From Oryzias latipes (taxonomy: Eukaryota > Chordata > Actinopteri > Beloniformes > Adrianichthyidae), in contig NC_019867.2 of the NCBI RefSeq assembly GCF_002234675.1, forward strand, positions 7,491,561 to 7,555,560: DNA of 64,000 nt. The letters are read 5' to 3'. The position numbers were made by a program, and so were the translations under genes. Below the pieces are notes generated by a model, which had not been told where the DNA came from, made no database searches, and saw nothing but the letters and a program-made list of their open reading frames with translations. Shown piece by piece: positions 50,858 through 64,000 of this stretch; position 1 is the stretch's first letter, and each line of letters starts with the position of its first letter.

Positions 50858-52020
50858 GATTAGGGGCTGACTGGATCCATGTCTGCTGCTCTCCACATCC
50901 AAATATGTTAGTGTTGATTACAGAGAAGCCTTGGAACGGAGGCCTGACTCACCCCTGTTGTTTCTAGGTGCTCTTTTCTTAATCAGGAAGTCTTTGCTAC
51001 TGCTTTAGTAACTTTGGTGACTCAAAATAAGTGATTTCAAGCATCACAAAGGGGATTTTGATCAAACAAAAATACTTGGAGCTTTACATAGCTTCACATG
51101 TGACCCTGAATAATAATAATTGGCAGTATTGTATTCATAATTTTGAAAAATAATAAGACGTTTTAGGATCAAATGTTGCCATAGAAAATCCAAAACATTT
51201 TGATAAGACCATTTAAGAATAACAAATATTCAGAAAAAAATGCTGAATTGCTTTGATGTCAAAGGAACCAAAATTAAACAAAATGAGCCACAAATCTGCT
51301 AAAATACGTGAAATAAATTCAGTTTTATATGAAAGTGAAATTAAAAAAAAGATGGTGAAATACTTTTAGCCAATGGAAAGTAACAAAAGTGGGGGGGAAA
51401 ACAAATTAAAGACAAACTTCTATGATGATGCAGAAAAAATAAACAGAATAAACAAAATATCAGACTCTTCCATCATTTCTGTGTCCTTGGCATGTTGGGG
51501 TCCACATCTGTGCCCCGGCGCCCTTTGTTTGGTGAATCGCCCGTGACCGTGAGGGCGTCACAACACGCACCGTTACGCAGCGCGTGGATTGGTCTCTGCG
51601 CGTGTCAGTAGCGTCTGCGGGGGCGGGGGCAAGGAAAGCCGAGCCCTGTGCTCCAGTTTTCGAGCCGAACACTGATGCCACCGCCGCTAGTGGGTGACTG
51701 TCATGGCATCTATTAATAAAGGGGGAGACGCAGGAAGAAGAAACGAGGGAATCCGCATCCGCCAGTCCGCTGCGAGGATGATCCCGCGCGCACGTCACGC
51801 CGAACAACAAAGCCGCAACTTCCGATAGACCCAGACGCCCCTCATCCACGCGTTCATCCGCCTCCTCCGGGCTGCTTTTGTCTCCTTCACCTTTTACCCC
51901 GCTCGGCTGCCGGAGCTCTGCCTCGGCTGGCGCGCGTGTTTGCGGTCATCCATCCGCGCAGGCGACCGAGCTTGTTGGTAAACACACGGATCCCGGCGGC
52001 GAGGACTCCCTGGCGCATTG
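50858..52020. other. ggh-rnf122 intergenic region
   Basis: The first 600 bases after the ggh stop are AT-rich, with an AATAAA at 51438-51443 as a candidate poly(A) signal. From about 51480 the sequence switches to CpG-rich DNA leading into rnf122. Confidence 0.55.
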
Positions 52021-52060
52021 ATGCACCCGTTCCAGTGGTGTAACGGTGAGAATTTGTTTT
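51480..52060 (+). promoter_or_regulatory. CpG-rich rnf122 promoter and 5' UTR
   Basis: A sharp rise in G+C and CpG density relative to both flanks (for example GCGCGTGGATTGG, GGGGGCGGGGGC, TGATCCCGCGCGCACGTCACGC). It ends just past the rnf122 start codon at 52021. It looks like a CpG-island promoter without a TATA box. Open frames on the opposite strand here are compositional artefacts. Confidence 0.6.
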
Positions 52061-55000
52061 CTAACATCTGTGAGGCCACCGATTCAGTCATCAGCTGGGC
52101 TGATTCTGTTTTTATTCATCTCACAAGTCCCCCCCCCAAAAAATAAAAAATCAACTTCCAATTACCTTTGACTAAACGGAAACGCTCTCAATTGAATCAT
52201 AATGTGAAAATGATTCACACATTTGTTTATTCAGACACACAACATAACAACCTTCCCTTAAATTGCTGCAAGTCTATATATGAATGAACCAGGCCTGGAT
52301 TTAGCCAGCCCCACTAGGTGGTGCAGGTATCAGGGGGGCAAGTTTGTCATAGCCCCTAAAATGCATATCATGACATCATTACATTTATTGTCTACCTATC
52401 TTCTCCTTTGATCTAATTTATATGTCCTGAAAGTTCAATGTTCCTGACACTGCCCCCTGCATTTACCGGGCTTGGGACGGGCACAAGCACAACGCTTGCA
52501 TTTATCCTTCATTTTTCTATCTATGTCTATCTATTTGTCTGTATCCGGCTTTGATACAAACACAAAAAATGAGGAGCTTAAAGATCCTGAGCCTAACTAA
52601 CTTCCCTATTTCTCCATCTCCTTCATTAATTTTTAAAGCTGTTGCTTCCAGAATAGTGAATTGCACAATTTAAGTCCTCAGCCCTGCTGCTGTTTAAAAA
52701 AAAAAAAACTGTGACATTCAACAGGACACTTTATGAGGCAGTGATTATGTCATTACCATAAAAGCATAAGCATGTCTGAAATATTTTAGGTTCTGCTCTT
52801 TATTGAATGTTAGTGATCTGTTAAGTGTGCTTTCCTGAAACAATAGAGGCTTTTGCAACTTAATTTAAACAAAATATCGCTGAAAGGCTTTATTTTTAAG
52901 ACCTACTCTGATAAAAATTGTTTTTTTACATGTTCTAATAGCGTTTTTCTCCTGATGGAGGACATATATACAGACAGCTAAAAATTGCATTTCTGAGTTT
53001 TTCTTTATTTAAATCGTAGTGAATCAGGAACAGAGAAAAAAAAAGGTAGGGCCTAAAGCTCCCTGTTCCGCTCCATTCTGATGCATCCACTTACAAACAA
53101 ATAGATCCATGTACGTCTTCGTCTGAGCTGGCATCTGGCTCAAAACTTTACGGTTAGATAGCTTCAATATTGCTCGCCATTTTTGTTGCACCGGTAATGT
53201 TAGGTTGGCATTGTGAGGGGCTATAAGCTACCGGGAGAGCTTGCAAACAAGGGGATGGGTTCCACCTACAACTCAGAGGTGAATTTCTAATGAACCGCTC
53301 TGCAGAAACTATGTCCTAGAAAATGACAGGTTTTAGATTTTAGGCTAAAAAACAGCATAATCATTATTAAAAGACCACTGGGAACGCTTTTAAAATAGAT
53401 CAAATGACGATCAGAGTGGGACTTAAATTGATAATGAGATTCTGATGAGTCCATTGTTTCTTTATTTTTGCCTGTGGAGCCACATAGCTCCTGTCGTTGG
53501 GCTAACCGTGGAAGGTTTAGGGTGTTTGTTTACTTCATGTATTACTTCCCCCTCTTGTTTTACACAGTTTATCGTTTCAGCAGCTTTTTTGTCACACCAG
53601 CCCCTGTAATGGTCAGACAAGTGCGGCCTCTTCATGGCGGTGGAATGGTGTCAGTACCTCGCCGTGACGGGGAGGCCTGGTGAAGATGATGGATTGGTGG
53701 TCTTTTTTGTTTTTTTCCTCTGACTTTGGATGTTTGAATGCAGCAGCCTCCTCTGTGGTGGTGTTCAGACCAGAACAATTACCCCCTTTGTGCAGCTCAA
53801 CTCCACTTCTATTCATAGGATACGCACACAAAAAGGCACACACAGTTAGCCTGGGTTAGAAAATGAAGCGGGTATCAAGCAGGCACAGCTCGTGTCTCTC
53901 CTGCATGTTAGCGTATCTTGCTTCTGCAAGGGTTTGGGTTCAACCTATTTTCTTACTACCGCCGCCATGCAGGCATTCTTGAGCGTTTCCTCCCATCCGA
54001 ACTCCTGAATATTTGATGGAAAAGCTCTGTCTTTGGTGCAGCAGGAGCAGCTTTGTGTGAAATCGGCATATATAGGACAACCCCCCCCCCCCCTCCACCT
54101 GGCATCCCGTCTCAGAGAAAACATTCACAGTCGAGGTGTTTCACAGCTCCTTCAAACCACAGAGGGACTCCTCTGACAACACGAGAATCCATCTGACACG
54201 GATCTGAAAAGTTCCTCTTTATCGCTTCTGCGCATGAGCTACCTTTGGCAGGCATTGCAACGCGGCGTCTCACGAGAAAGCCAATATGTAGGTCAGTGGT
54301 CATGCAAGGCCCCACCCAAAGCAAAACTCATCACTTCTAACTGTCTGGTTTTCAATCATGCAAAGGTGCTGGAATGAAAACAAGTCTGTCCGACCGTACG
54401 GACAGTTGCAGCAAACTGACCCAGATTTGGTTTGTGAGTCTTACAGCAGGTGATTTGTGCCATCAGCTGTGCACTGATGTGATTACAGAAAGGTAGAAAG
54501 AACCTCATCACTTCCTGTGAGTGTCTCTCTGTCTTCCGATGTGTGGCAGATTGTTTGAGTCAGGGAGCGATTATGGAGTAAAGGAGGTCAGGATGTCTAT
54601 TTGTTTGCAGGTTGACATCCTCACATGTGTCCAGCTGTGACTGCAGAGGTTAAGGTCATGTCCTCATAGATATTCTGGGAAATAAAACAAAAATACACAT
54701 ATTTCAGAATCAGAATGAGAATTACTTTATTGATCCCACACGTGGGAAATGTGTTTGTTACCAACTGACAGCAGAGAAAAAAAAAGAATAAGAATAATAT
54801 AAAAACAAGAATAAAAAAATGTAGCATAAATGCAAACAACAAGGTGGTATAATTTAAAAAGCTATTTACAGAACAGTTCAGGTAAAAAGATGTGCAAAAG
54901 AAATGTGCGAAAAAAAGAAAAAAAAATGTGCAAAGGTTATCTGTTGCATTGTGAGTTATTGTTCAGGGTTATTGTATTGAGTATGAAGGATTTCCGGTAC

Positions 55001-58000
55001 CGGGCAGTTTTGGAGCGGAGCTGTCTGAGCCTCCTAGAGAAGGAGCTCCGCTGTTTGTCCAGAACAGGGTGGAGAGGATGGTCTGGGTTGTCCATGATTG
55101 AAAGGAGTTTGTTCAGTGACCTCCTCTCCATCACTGCTTCAAATGTTTCCTGTTTGCAGCCAATGACAGAACCCACCTTCTTGATCAGCTTGTTCATGTT
55201 TTTGCCTTTTTAAAGAAACAGAAAACAAATATGACCTGCTTCAATCTTTTGACAAATGTCAGAAAGCAGTTAAATAAACATTGTTAACTTTAAATTTTAG
55301 GACAAATTCCTGAAGCTTGGTAGTTTACAGAAGCTCTCAAAATACTCCTGTTTGCTTATATTAGTTTGTAGCAGCAGATAAATAACAATAAAATGTGGAA
55401 AGCATTTTTTTCACCTTAAAATCTGTTACTTTTTGGTCAAATTTGTTCAAAAATAAGAGGAAACAATACGAACTGGAAACGTGCTGTAAAAATGCGGACT
55501 GTTTAGCTTTATGTTTGGCTAAACAGACCCAATAGGAACACTCAGTTTCAATATCTGTACATAAAGATGGCCAAGAAGTCATGTGATCCTTTGGTTTTGT
55601 GGTGCAACAATATAACCCCTTCATGTCGTTAACTCGCAATGAACTATTTAATCTGAGACTTCACTCAATTTAGCATCACCTTGAACAAAACAAAAAAAAC
55701 CCACTGAAGATAATTGTTTTATATAACTGAAAATTATGTCAGACATGAAGGAGTTAAGGCAGTGTTTTAGTTGTTAACATTTTGGCAAGATTTTAATTAA
55801 GGATTCAGCCCTTTTATTGTAGAATTTAAAGTGATGGTGTTTGTGAACATTTTAAATGAAGATATATATAAAAATATATATATAAATATATATATAAAAT
55901 ATATATAAAATCTAGAAACCAATATACAAACAAATAAAAATGGTCTTTTTAAATATTGTTGTTGGATTATTTTAATTTAAAATTTTGTGAAATGGGACCC
56001 TTAGTGGTGACTTCGGGTACTGACCCGGCTCCAGTTTCACTTTCAAAGGGCCTATATCACACTATTCGTAAGCCTTTCAGAGTATACTATATGCTTTGGC
56101 ACAGTAAAGAAAGAACGTTTTATGAAATAGGAGTTATTTTTGATAGCTCAATTTTTAAGTAAGTCATCTCGATTTCTGAGGCACCGGCTTTCCCCCCAGT
56201 GTGGGTGCCGCCCACTTCACGCCGTCAACTTGGCAAAGATGGATGTGCTCCGCTGAAAATTGCGTGTGTGTGTTAGCCTTGGGGTAGTGCTGGCAGCACA
56301 GAACTCTTCTTGGAAGGGGCTGTTCTCACTGTCATAGTGTGAATGTGAGAACCCACTCGTTTTTGTGGATTAGGAGGGGCTGGTGCTCTACTTGTTTTAG
56401 AGGAATACGGTACTCAGAAAAGGAACGGATCAAAATACAGCTCTGGGGTTGTTTATTGTGAGAAAGTAATAATTTAATGCACTTAAAAGCTCAAAAAAGT
56501 TAATTTTGCATGATATAGTCCCTTTAAATAAACGCTAATTAAAACATTCAACATTTTCCAGTTGACGAAAAGATGGATTGTCTCGCTTCTGGTTCAAAAT
56601 TATGTGGTAACCAATAAAAACTGCTAGACTCCTTTATATTTATTTACCTTTTTTATGAATACAAATTTGTGGTTTAATGTACCCCTTTTAAAGTTCAAAG
56701 CGTATTAAGACTTTATTAGAAACAATACAATACTCTTTTTTTATCTTGTAAGTTTAATTAGCTAATATAGTTTATTTATTTTGCCGTTTTCTCAGTAATA
56801 ATCACAAAGTGCTTTACAATGCAGGTCAAAAAAGACCAGAAGTAAAAAACAGATTAAAGATAAAAAGCATGAACGTACTAAATTACACCAACATAAAACC
56901 CCACATTTGACTAAAATGAACGCTCAATCCCCAGGTTTGTATGAGATATAATCAATAAAACCGAAGGACCCAAGAGCACCAGATGGTTTGTGGAATCTAA
57001 GAAGCTCAGATATATAATGTTGAGCTCTAAAAGTAAGAGCTAAAATTTCCAAATGGATTCTAAAATGAACTGGGAGCCAGTGGAGTGCTGCTGAAAGTGC
57101 AGTGATGAGAGGTTTTCTGGTGGTGTGGGTTTAAAGATGAACAGGCTGCAAGCTGTAAAGCTCCTTTTGGTTTAGACAAGTAAAAAGACTGTTACAATAA
57201 TCCAGGTGTGATGAAATGTGAAGAAGTGATGTTATGCTATTGGTTCCAGATCTTGCACACATGCTCTGATTGAGTTTTATATATTGTATTGCAGGTTAAG
57301 GAGCAGCATCATGTTGGAGCTGAACTCCAAGTATTGGGGAAGGCTGTAAAGCATATGTTCAGACCTCTATGCTCAATAGGACGTTTGTTTATTAAAACTA
57401 TCTTGTAAAAAGACACAAACATCAAATATTCTGTCCTAAATCACTGAACTGATAGAGTCCAATACATTTTTTTCAGGTTAGAAAACAGGGGTCCAAGTGG
57501 ATTAAACTGACTAGGAAATACTTTTATTACCACAAAGTACTGCTTATACTTAATGCTAAAGATGAAAATCTTTTATTATCTTGTATCATGATCACAAACA
57601 CACTCTCTATTAGCTGATGAACTACTAATCAACATCATCCTCACATTTCCAAAATGAATTTTTGTTTAAATCCAGCAGGACCATTTCAGAGAAGCCACTG
57701 AGAACGTCTCACATAAGTGAAGAGAAGTGTCAAGTAGAAATGTTACTTAGTTTGGGAGAGGGACTGAAAATAGCAGAATTGATTGAAGTGGGGCTCTGCA
57801 AGAAAACCGATACGTCATCATCCGTCTTTCTATTTGTTAGTCACTTTAACATTTAAAAATTGAACGATATTCTGCAAGTTTCTGTTGGGTTTTAAAGATA
57901 TTGATCTTTAACTATTCAGCTGGTTTGTCTGCTAATTAGTATCACGCATTGAGGTGGAGGTGTTCTAATTAAAGGATGTGCTGCTTTAGTGTTTGGTAGA

Positions 58001-61000
58001 AAAAAACAAGTACAGGTTGTCCCAACATTTTTGTTCCCATGAAAATCTGCTAAAAAGGTTATCAGCGAACTGTGTCTTGAATTGGCACATCGGATTCTCT
58101 GAATTTGTGAGCCTGATCTGACAAAGCCCCTTTCTCCCACGCAGACACTGACTTATTATTACCACCACAGACACTCAAAACACAAGCAGGGCCCTTTTTC
58201 TGTTATCTTGGTCATGCTTATTTTCACAGTGGTGCATAATGTATTACAATCGTTTAAATGCTTTTTTTGGGGATAAATGTCTGATTTGCAGCACATTCTG
58301 TGATTAGATTGAAGAAGTCAAGGACTCGCATAACAGTGGAAATTGTTTCGTAGAAGATTTATGATAAATCCTAAATAGTAATTTGTCTCAAATTGACATC
58401 CAAAGGTCCAGCTTTCTTCAGTTACAACATTCTTTACTGAATATCCTTGTAGTTGGAGCTTTAAAGATAAGCCAAAAAGTGGTACGGAAACACTGCAGAC
58501 TGTATTTTTATTTTAATGGTACCTATCCAGCTCCATGCAGCATTTGTTCTTCCGCCTGTCTGCATCTGACCTTGGCTGCAGACAGAAACACTACAGTGCT
58601 GATTGATTTCATGGTAGAGCAAACACATGGACAGGAGGGACACCCTCTGTGCATGTGTGTATCATCATTCTGCTCCAAAAAAAGGATCTGTTTCATTCAC
58701 AGATTTGTAGAAAAACATTTAGATTTGGCTGCTTGTGTCTATTCCGTTTTGTTTCTTTAAGCACAAGAGTATCCTGACAAGAAAGGATTTCATTTTTTGC
58801 ATAATATCCAGAATCAACTTCTTTCATCCACTGGTTCAAGCCAGAATCCAAGGGCCTGATGCTGTTAAAGCTACGTACATGTGTGTGGCTTTTAAGAACA
58901 CACCGAACCTGCTGAAAACGTGAACACGCTTTTAGCATATGGTGTTCACACTGGACTGTTGCTACCTGATACTAGCGCGTGTACTCACAGTTGGAAAAGC
59001 CTTAGTGCCAATTGTTGAAGCGGTTCAAGTCTCATGAATTTTGCTGCAGGCTCTTTCTTTCACAGCTCTATTCTGATATATGAAAGACTTGGTGTCATAG
59101 AATTCCAACCACGCACAAACCGCAATTATTAATTTCTCTTTCATGATTAATTTTTGACATAATGTCTGACAAACGGACCTGGAAAGACGGGCTGTAGTTG
59201 ATGGAAAACGGCGAGCAGCAAACTCCACCTTCACGGATATGGGAAAAAGAGAATCGCTGGAGAGATCACTTTATTTTCAATTATCTTTGAACCTTGATAA
59301 AACTAAAGTGATGTTTTTTTTGGTAACTACAAAGCCAATACCGAGCTCTCCATTGAAATAAATAATGTTCTAATTGAAAGTGTTACAGAAATCAAATTCT
59401 TAGGGGTTATTATCGATGACAAACTAAATTAGAAGCAACACATCAGACACATACAAACTAAAGTCTCAAAAAGTATTTAAATCATAAATAAATCTAAACA
59501 TATATTAGAATACAACAGTATATATTTATTGTACTGCTCCTTTAATATTACCATATTTGACCTACTGTATAGAAATTTGGGGGAATAATTAGAAGAGCTC
59601 ACTACATCCTCTCTTTTTACTTCAAAAACGAGCCATCAGAATTGTACATAAAGCCGGATATCTTGATCAAACAAACAATCTATTTTATCAATCTAGACTT
59701 TTAAAACTGTATGACCTTGTGGATTTTTACACTGCACAACTTTTATACAGAGTCTGTGGGAAATCGTTACCATTCAACATCCGAAAACAGTTCTTAGATA
59801 TGAAGGAGGCTACAAACTGAGGGGATGTAGAAACTTCAAGATCAAACTGATAAGAACCACAAAGAAAAGTTTCTGTGTGTCGGTGTGTGGCACTAAACTT
59901 TGGAAAGGGTTAAGTAATGAGCTCCAAAAAACGTTTAAATATTCAAGAAAAGGTATAAAGAAACTCTGATTTTGCAATATGAAGATAAGAGGAGTTAAGA
60001 ATCAATAGGTGTTTGAATAATAACAAAATATTGCCAAAAATGTAAAAACATGATTGTGGTGAAATAATCAAAGCTCTTTTAATTACAATCAATGAGTATT
60101 ACATTGTAATTTGTAAGGTGTGTGATTGTGGCCCTGCGACGGACTGGCGAACTGTCCAGAGTGCCCCCTGCCTTCGCCCACAAGTGGCTGGGATAGGCTC
60201 CAGCAGCCCCGTGACCCCGAAAGGGATAAAACGGCAGAAGAAGAAGATCAATAAGCTATTGATTTTCTTCACTTGATCTGCAATGTGTAGCAGTAATTAC
60301 TGGTTTGTTGTGATAATGTGTTCTGAAATTAATCAATGATTATTACATATTGGTTACCAATACTGTTTACTGAAATCATGAATGAATGTTTTCCGATGAT
60401 AATCAATCATTTTGTTACTTGAAAAGAATCTATCGGATCAGAACCAGATTACAAAAACTGTAAAACTATAAAAAGAATTAACTCGGTAGGGGTAGGATTA
60501 TATAAATTTGCTTCTTCCCACTCCTTTTCAAGCAAGAAATCAAACTCTACTTGACTTTAGTTAATATTTAATTAAGCAAAATGTGATTTAAGTGACTTTT
60601 TTGTTTGTTTTATTTTTATGTCTTTTTAAACTATGCATTTCAACATTTCTGTAATGAGTTTGATTAATATATGTAAATTCTTTATTGCTTTGACAACAGT
60701 GCTTGAAATCAATCAATCAATCAATCAATCAAATCAATTAAATCAAAATTCCAAATGGTTTATGCTTCCGTGTTTTGAAATAGATGCTAGGTCACCCCTG
60801 AATCCAAGTTCCCGATGGTCAAAGTTCTGCTAGTTTCAGCGCACCTTCTTTGGCTGTGCGTTTTGAATGTAAAGCCCGAAAATGAACTTAAAAATGTGCG
60901 AAGCGACGCGAAAACATGAGAGTTTTGAATACAGAGCCCAAAACATGCATATACGTGTCTACACAGACGTCTTAGTGAAAGCGGTCGCTCAAATGAGGGA

Positions 61001-62509
61001 TTCCAAGCCCGGTGTGAATGTAGCATCACACGAACAGATGATTGCAAAGAAAAAACTCGTCAACTCTAAAGGACCTGTAAGGTTCCCCAAGAAGTACTTT
61101 TTTTTTTTGCTCAATCCCTCTGTGTTGCATTATTGTTAAGCTGCACGCTCACATTCATGTATCTGTAGTTCTCCATCACCTCTACCTCTTCTCTTCTCTA
61201 TGTGTTTTTTCTTCCCCCCTTCGCATCAAAGATTAGATAGTCTGCCTTTACTTTGCTCTCAGCTTCACCGTCATGGATACACTCAGGAATTGCAGATTCG
61301 TCAGAGCATTTCTGACGATGACAGAACAGCCTCCTGTGCAGCCAAATCAGGCTTATTTTGCTTTCATGCTCACAAACTATGGTCTGCTGGGAAGGGTGTA
61401 TGTGATCTGTTCATCAGGAGGTCAATAAGATGAACATTTGTGTAAGCATCCAACTGTATGCTTGGGGCTTTTTGTACAGCAGGACATGGAATCTAAAAGA
61501 GCTTAGTTGTATAATAAGATGCGATAGTAAATATGTCTCTCGTATACTCATGATTGTGATGTGGGACATCAGATCTGGAGCATTTTAGGACCAAGAGGTG
61601 ACTAATTAATAAGTGCTGTAAGGATGCAAGATGTCCACAGGGCTGAGACCTTTCTCTGATTCCAGCTTGGGTTGGAAACATCCGGCAAATGTTGCTTTAT
61701 TAGGGCTCGGAAAGGGAAATCAAACCAAATCAAATCCCTTTATTAATGTGGTGCCTTAACATGGCAGCCGTTGAACAAGGCACCATTTAATAAAGCTCAA
61801 AAAACAGTAAATCAACAATTAAAAGGTTAAAATAATGGAAAAAATTAAACAGTGAAATGTAAAATAACTTGCATACTAAAATAATACCTCCGATTGCACA
61901 AGAGCAAAATAAAACACACCAAAACCTGGTAATAGAATCTAAAATGAGCTCTAAAATTTACAGGCGGCCAGTGAGTTGAAGCCAGGATTGGGGTGATGTG
62001 GGACCACATTCGAGCTCCAACCTCGATGACTGGGGTACTTCAAAATAAAGAGACTTACAATACTCCAGTTGAGTTTTAATGAAGGCTTGGATTACTGTCT
62101 CAAAATGCCGTTTTGGTTTGATCTTCACCAACTTCACCAGTTAAGTTTAAAATCTGAGCATTTCTGAAGATGAATTGGGGAGGGTTGGTATTAGTTTGGC
62201 TGTGTTTAGGGTGACAGTTCTTTACCTCAATCCTAAATTTCATCACACAAGTCCCACCTCCTCTAGACCTGGATTTATTTGACAACAATTGGAAACAGGA
62301 CGAAAGTTTGAAAGAGGCTCTACATTTACTTGTGGTGTCTTTCATTCTTCAGGGTGCTTCTGTGGTTTGGGATTGGTTTACTCCAACAAGTCGTGCACCA
62401 TGCCGCCCATCACCTTCCAGGACCTGCCCCTCAACATCTACATGGTCATATTTGGAACAGGCATCTTTGTCTTCATCCTGAGCCTCATCTTCTGCTGTTA
62501 CTTCATCAG
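52021..62509 (+). CDS. rnf122: RING finger protein 122, first two coding exons (continues past right edge)
   Basis: Membrane-anchored RING-type E3 ubiquitin ligase. Exon 1 (52021-52045) encodes MHPFQWCN and one base of the next codon. Exon 2 (62353-62509) continues in frame with [27 protein letters not shown] and one transmembrane segment [20 protein letters not shown], ending in the codon for Arg. The human protein (155 aa) has nearly the same N-terminus. The cytoplasmic RING domain must lie in exons beyond 64000. The intron between is 10.3 kb and full of LINE relics. RNF24 is the nearest paralogue, but the MHPFQWCN start fits RNF122. Confidence 0.9.
52895..53427 (-). mobile_element. Short inverted-repeat element R1, copy G (longest unsplit copy)
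   Basis: The reverse-orientation ends TTTAAGACCTACTCTGAT and ATCAGAGTGGGACTTAAA are inverted repeats. Inner blocks match copies A and C (GCTCGCCATTTTTGTTG, AGATCCATGTACGTCTTCG, AGAAACTATGTCCTAGAAAA). At 533 bp it is the best unsplit reference for the family. It lies in rnf122 intron 1. Confidence 0.82.
54690..55215 (-). mobile_element. LINE 3' end (C-terminal coding remnant and 3' UTR)
   Basis: The minus strand at 55197-54937 reads [36 protein letters not shown] and [18 protein letters not shown], typical of the C-terminus of a common fish LINE. The 3' part has the inverse of CTTTATTGATCCCACACGTG next to the element end. 5'-truncated. Clade not determined. Confidence 0.65.
56790..57305 (-). 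pseudogene. Decayed LINE RT C-terminal fragment
   Basis: The minus strand yields, across stops and frameshifts, [10 protein letters not shown] then [20 protein letters not shown], the same protein region as 33567-34070. It also carries the AAGTGCTTTACAATGCA-like 3' end motif. An old, non-functional insertion in rnf122 intron 1. Confidence 0.55.
58869..61028. mobile_element. Inverted-repeat element G, copy 2, split by a LINE
   Basis: The left part (58869-59265) and right part (about 60770-61028) together match the single uninterrupted copy at 35658-36142. The ends are GCTACGTACATGTGTG and CCCGGTGTGAATGTAGC. The middle is an unrelated LINE fragment. It lies in rnf122 intron 1. Confidence 0.65.
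59270..60750 (+). pseudogene. Decayed 5'-truncated LINE with AATC tail
   Basis: The plus strand carries [11 protein letters not shown] followed by a stop, then after further stops [20 protein letters not shown] and [19 protein letters not shown], clearly related to the intact frame at 43818-44900. A 3' UTR segment with GGATTATATAAATTTGC follows, and the (AATC)n tail is at about 60706-60731. A GGCCCTGC-type repeat is embedded at 60109-60235. Inactive. Confidence 0.75.
61700..62200 (-). pseudogene. Very decayed LINE RT C-terminal fragment
   Basis: The minus strand gives [20 protein letters not shown], reminiscent of the HAFVTSRLDYCNSLL block, then frameshifted remains. It lies just upstream of rnf122 exon 2. 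Weak but consistent with the other LINE relics in this intron. Confidence 0.4.
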
Positions 62510-64000
62510 GTGAGGGTTTGATTTAATAAAATTGTACGAGTTAGTAGTTCATTTGCTCTTGTTTTGGAGCTCGATCTAGACTTTAACAAACAGATCTGCA
62601 ACAATAAAGCGGTTCTAAAAGATTCCCCAACAAACTTTTCTAAGTTTATAAAGATTTCTGGCAGTTCTGACTTGAAAAAACAGTTTAAAAAACAGTTTCA
62701 TAAGTTGCCCACCTTCCTATATAATGATTCTTACACACACTTTTGTGCTTTTAAAAAACTGTGAAAAACATTACCTGCAGCACATTTAAGCCGGTATTTG
62801 TAAAGATGTATCTTTCTATTGTTACTCATGTCAAAACATGCACATGTGAATCCACACACAGAAGCAGAAACAGTTTTTTAATTCGTTTTTGAGCTATGAT
62901 TTTGTACTTGCATTTTGATCCAAGTCACAGTTTTTGCAGCATTTTCCACTGCAACATGAAGCAGCCCCAGTGACGGTCACTTCTGCTTTTTTCCTATAGA
63001 ATAAGGCATTCTACAGATGTGCTTCTCTGCATTTCATGTTTGCAAACTTTCGTTTGTATTCATAAGCAGTATTTCATGCAATGCAAAGGAGTATTCTGTC
63101 ACTTTGTGATGTTTTGGCATAACGTGTGATGATGCTTGGTAGATGATCTGTACATGCAAAGATAAAGATCAGTGAATTTTTATATTATTTAGGAAACTGC
63201 TGCAAATTCTTAAAGAGACCGGTTTAGCTTTTCTAATGAAGGCAAATTTCCCACAAGACTCATTAGTGTAAAATATCTAATGCAGACACATAGATTTGTT
63301 TCCTAAAATGATTGTTTTGGTTTTGTTTGGGAATTAAATTTTGTTAGAGAACATTTGCAAATATTTTTAACTCTTTTGATTTGCACATTTCCTCCTTTGC
63401 TGTATTATCACATTGTAGATAACAGATGTTGTTCCATCCTTGGCCTTTTTAGTGGATCACTCTCTACTTTCAGAGTGATTAGAAAATAATCTAAAAAATA
63501 TATATCATAAATGAAAAGAGATTGAAATATGATTGGTCATAAAAGACAATCTTTAGGAAAAATAAATTAGAAAAAGGGGAACCCACTTAAGGTATAAATG
63601 TATATAAAAAGATTTAAGCGTCTAGGTGAAAAGGGAGGAATGAAAATTAAAAAGAACATTTAAAAAAATACTTTTTGAACATCCTGGTACTCGTTAAAAA
63701 AACAGTTGTTGGAGAATCTTCCATTAAAAAAAAAATAAATAAAAAATTCTACTGAAATGTACCAAATGACCAAATGCAAGTACCGGTAAAACATCCCATT
63801 AAATAACAAATGGAAAACCAGGTCCAATAGATTAAGCTTTTCCAGAATTATCTTTTACTTTTTATTTTGCTAATTTAAAAAAAATCTGTGTTAATAATGA
63901 ATACATTTACAAAAACAGCAGTTATTTTCTTTTGCAAAAGACAATCACTCAGGATGGACAATAACATTTATTGTGTTTAAGTCTTTGTAATTTTTCAAAA
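62510..64000. other. rnf122 intron 2, start
   Basis: AT-rich DNA after the exon 2 donor GTGAGG. I see no further rnf122 exon and no clear repeat before the window ends. Confidence 0.5.

Noticed and set aside
51460-51849. 129-codon minus-strand open frame
   Set aside because: It sits in the CpG-rich rnf122 promoter, where stop codons are rare; no recognisable protein.

Overview
This is a vertebrate nuclear segment, almost certainly from a teleost fish. The genes are split into many short exons with GT/AG introns, the encoded proteins are close to their human counterparts, and the introns and intergenic DNA are full of fish-type repeats: LINE 3' ends with a GAATT or AATC tail, many short inverted-repeat elements, a tRNA-derived SINE and a PIF/Harbinger relic. 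I cannot fix the species; a percomorph, possibly medaka-like, is a guess. I see no operons, CRISPR arrays or prokaryotic features.

Layout: (1) 888-9174, minus strand: the 5' ten coding exons of atxn2 (ataxin-2); the rest lies beyond the left edge. (2) 9175-12359: divergent intergenic region. (3) 12360-22338, plus: complete mapkapk5 (MK5/PRAK), 14 coding exons, 469 aa. (4) 22339-26030: convergent 3' flanks. (5) 26031-37380, minus: complete ostf1 (SH3 plus ankyrin adaptor), 10 coding exons, 214 aa; its first intron is swollen by nested transposons. (6) 37381-38261: short head-to-head promoter region with a GATA microsatellite. (7) 38262-42950, plus: nmrk1 (nicotinamide riboside kinase), 8 coding exons, 244 aa as modelled. 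(8) 42951-46730: intergenic DNA with a young LINE. (9) 46731-50857, plus: complete ggh (gamma-glutamyl hydrolase), 9 coding exons, 321 aa. (10) From 52021, plus: first two coding exons of rnf122, separated by a 10.3-kb intron rich in dead LINEs; the gene continues past the right edge.

The exon models for mapkapk5, ostf1, nmrk1 and ggh were assembled by hand. In each case the summed exon lengths are a multiple of three and every splice junction keeps frame. The genes are unrelated in function (RNA-binding translation regulator, stress kinase, adaptor, NAD salvage, folate hydrolysis, membrane E3 ligase). They are ordinary conserved genes rather than a pathway cluster.

The unexpected content is in the repeats. 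A short inverted-repeat element occurs at least seven times. One copy in ostf1 intron 1 has been split by a rearranged LINE and by a second element that itself carries a third. A tetranucleotide microsatellite supplies the polypyrimidine tract of an atxn2 LSm exon. I found no convincing new multi-gene system.
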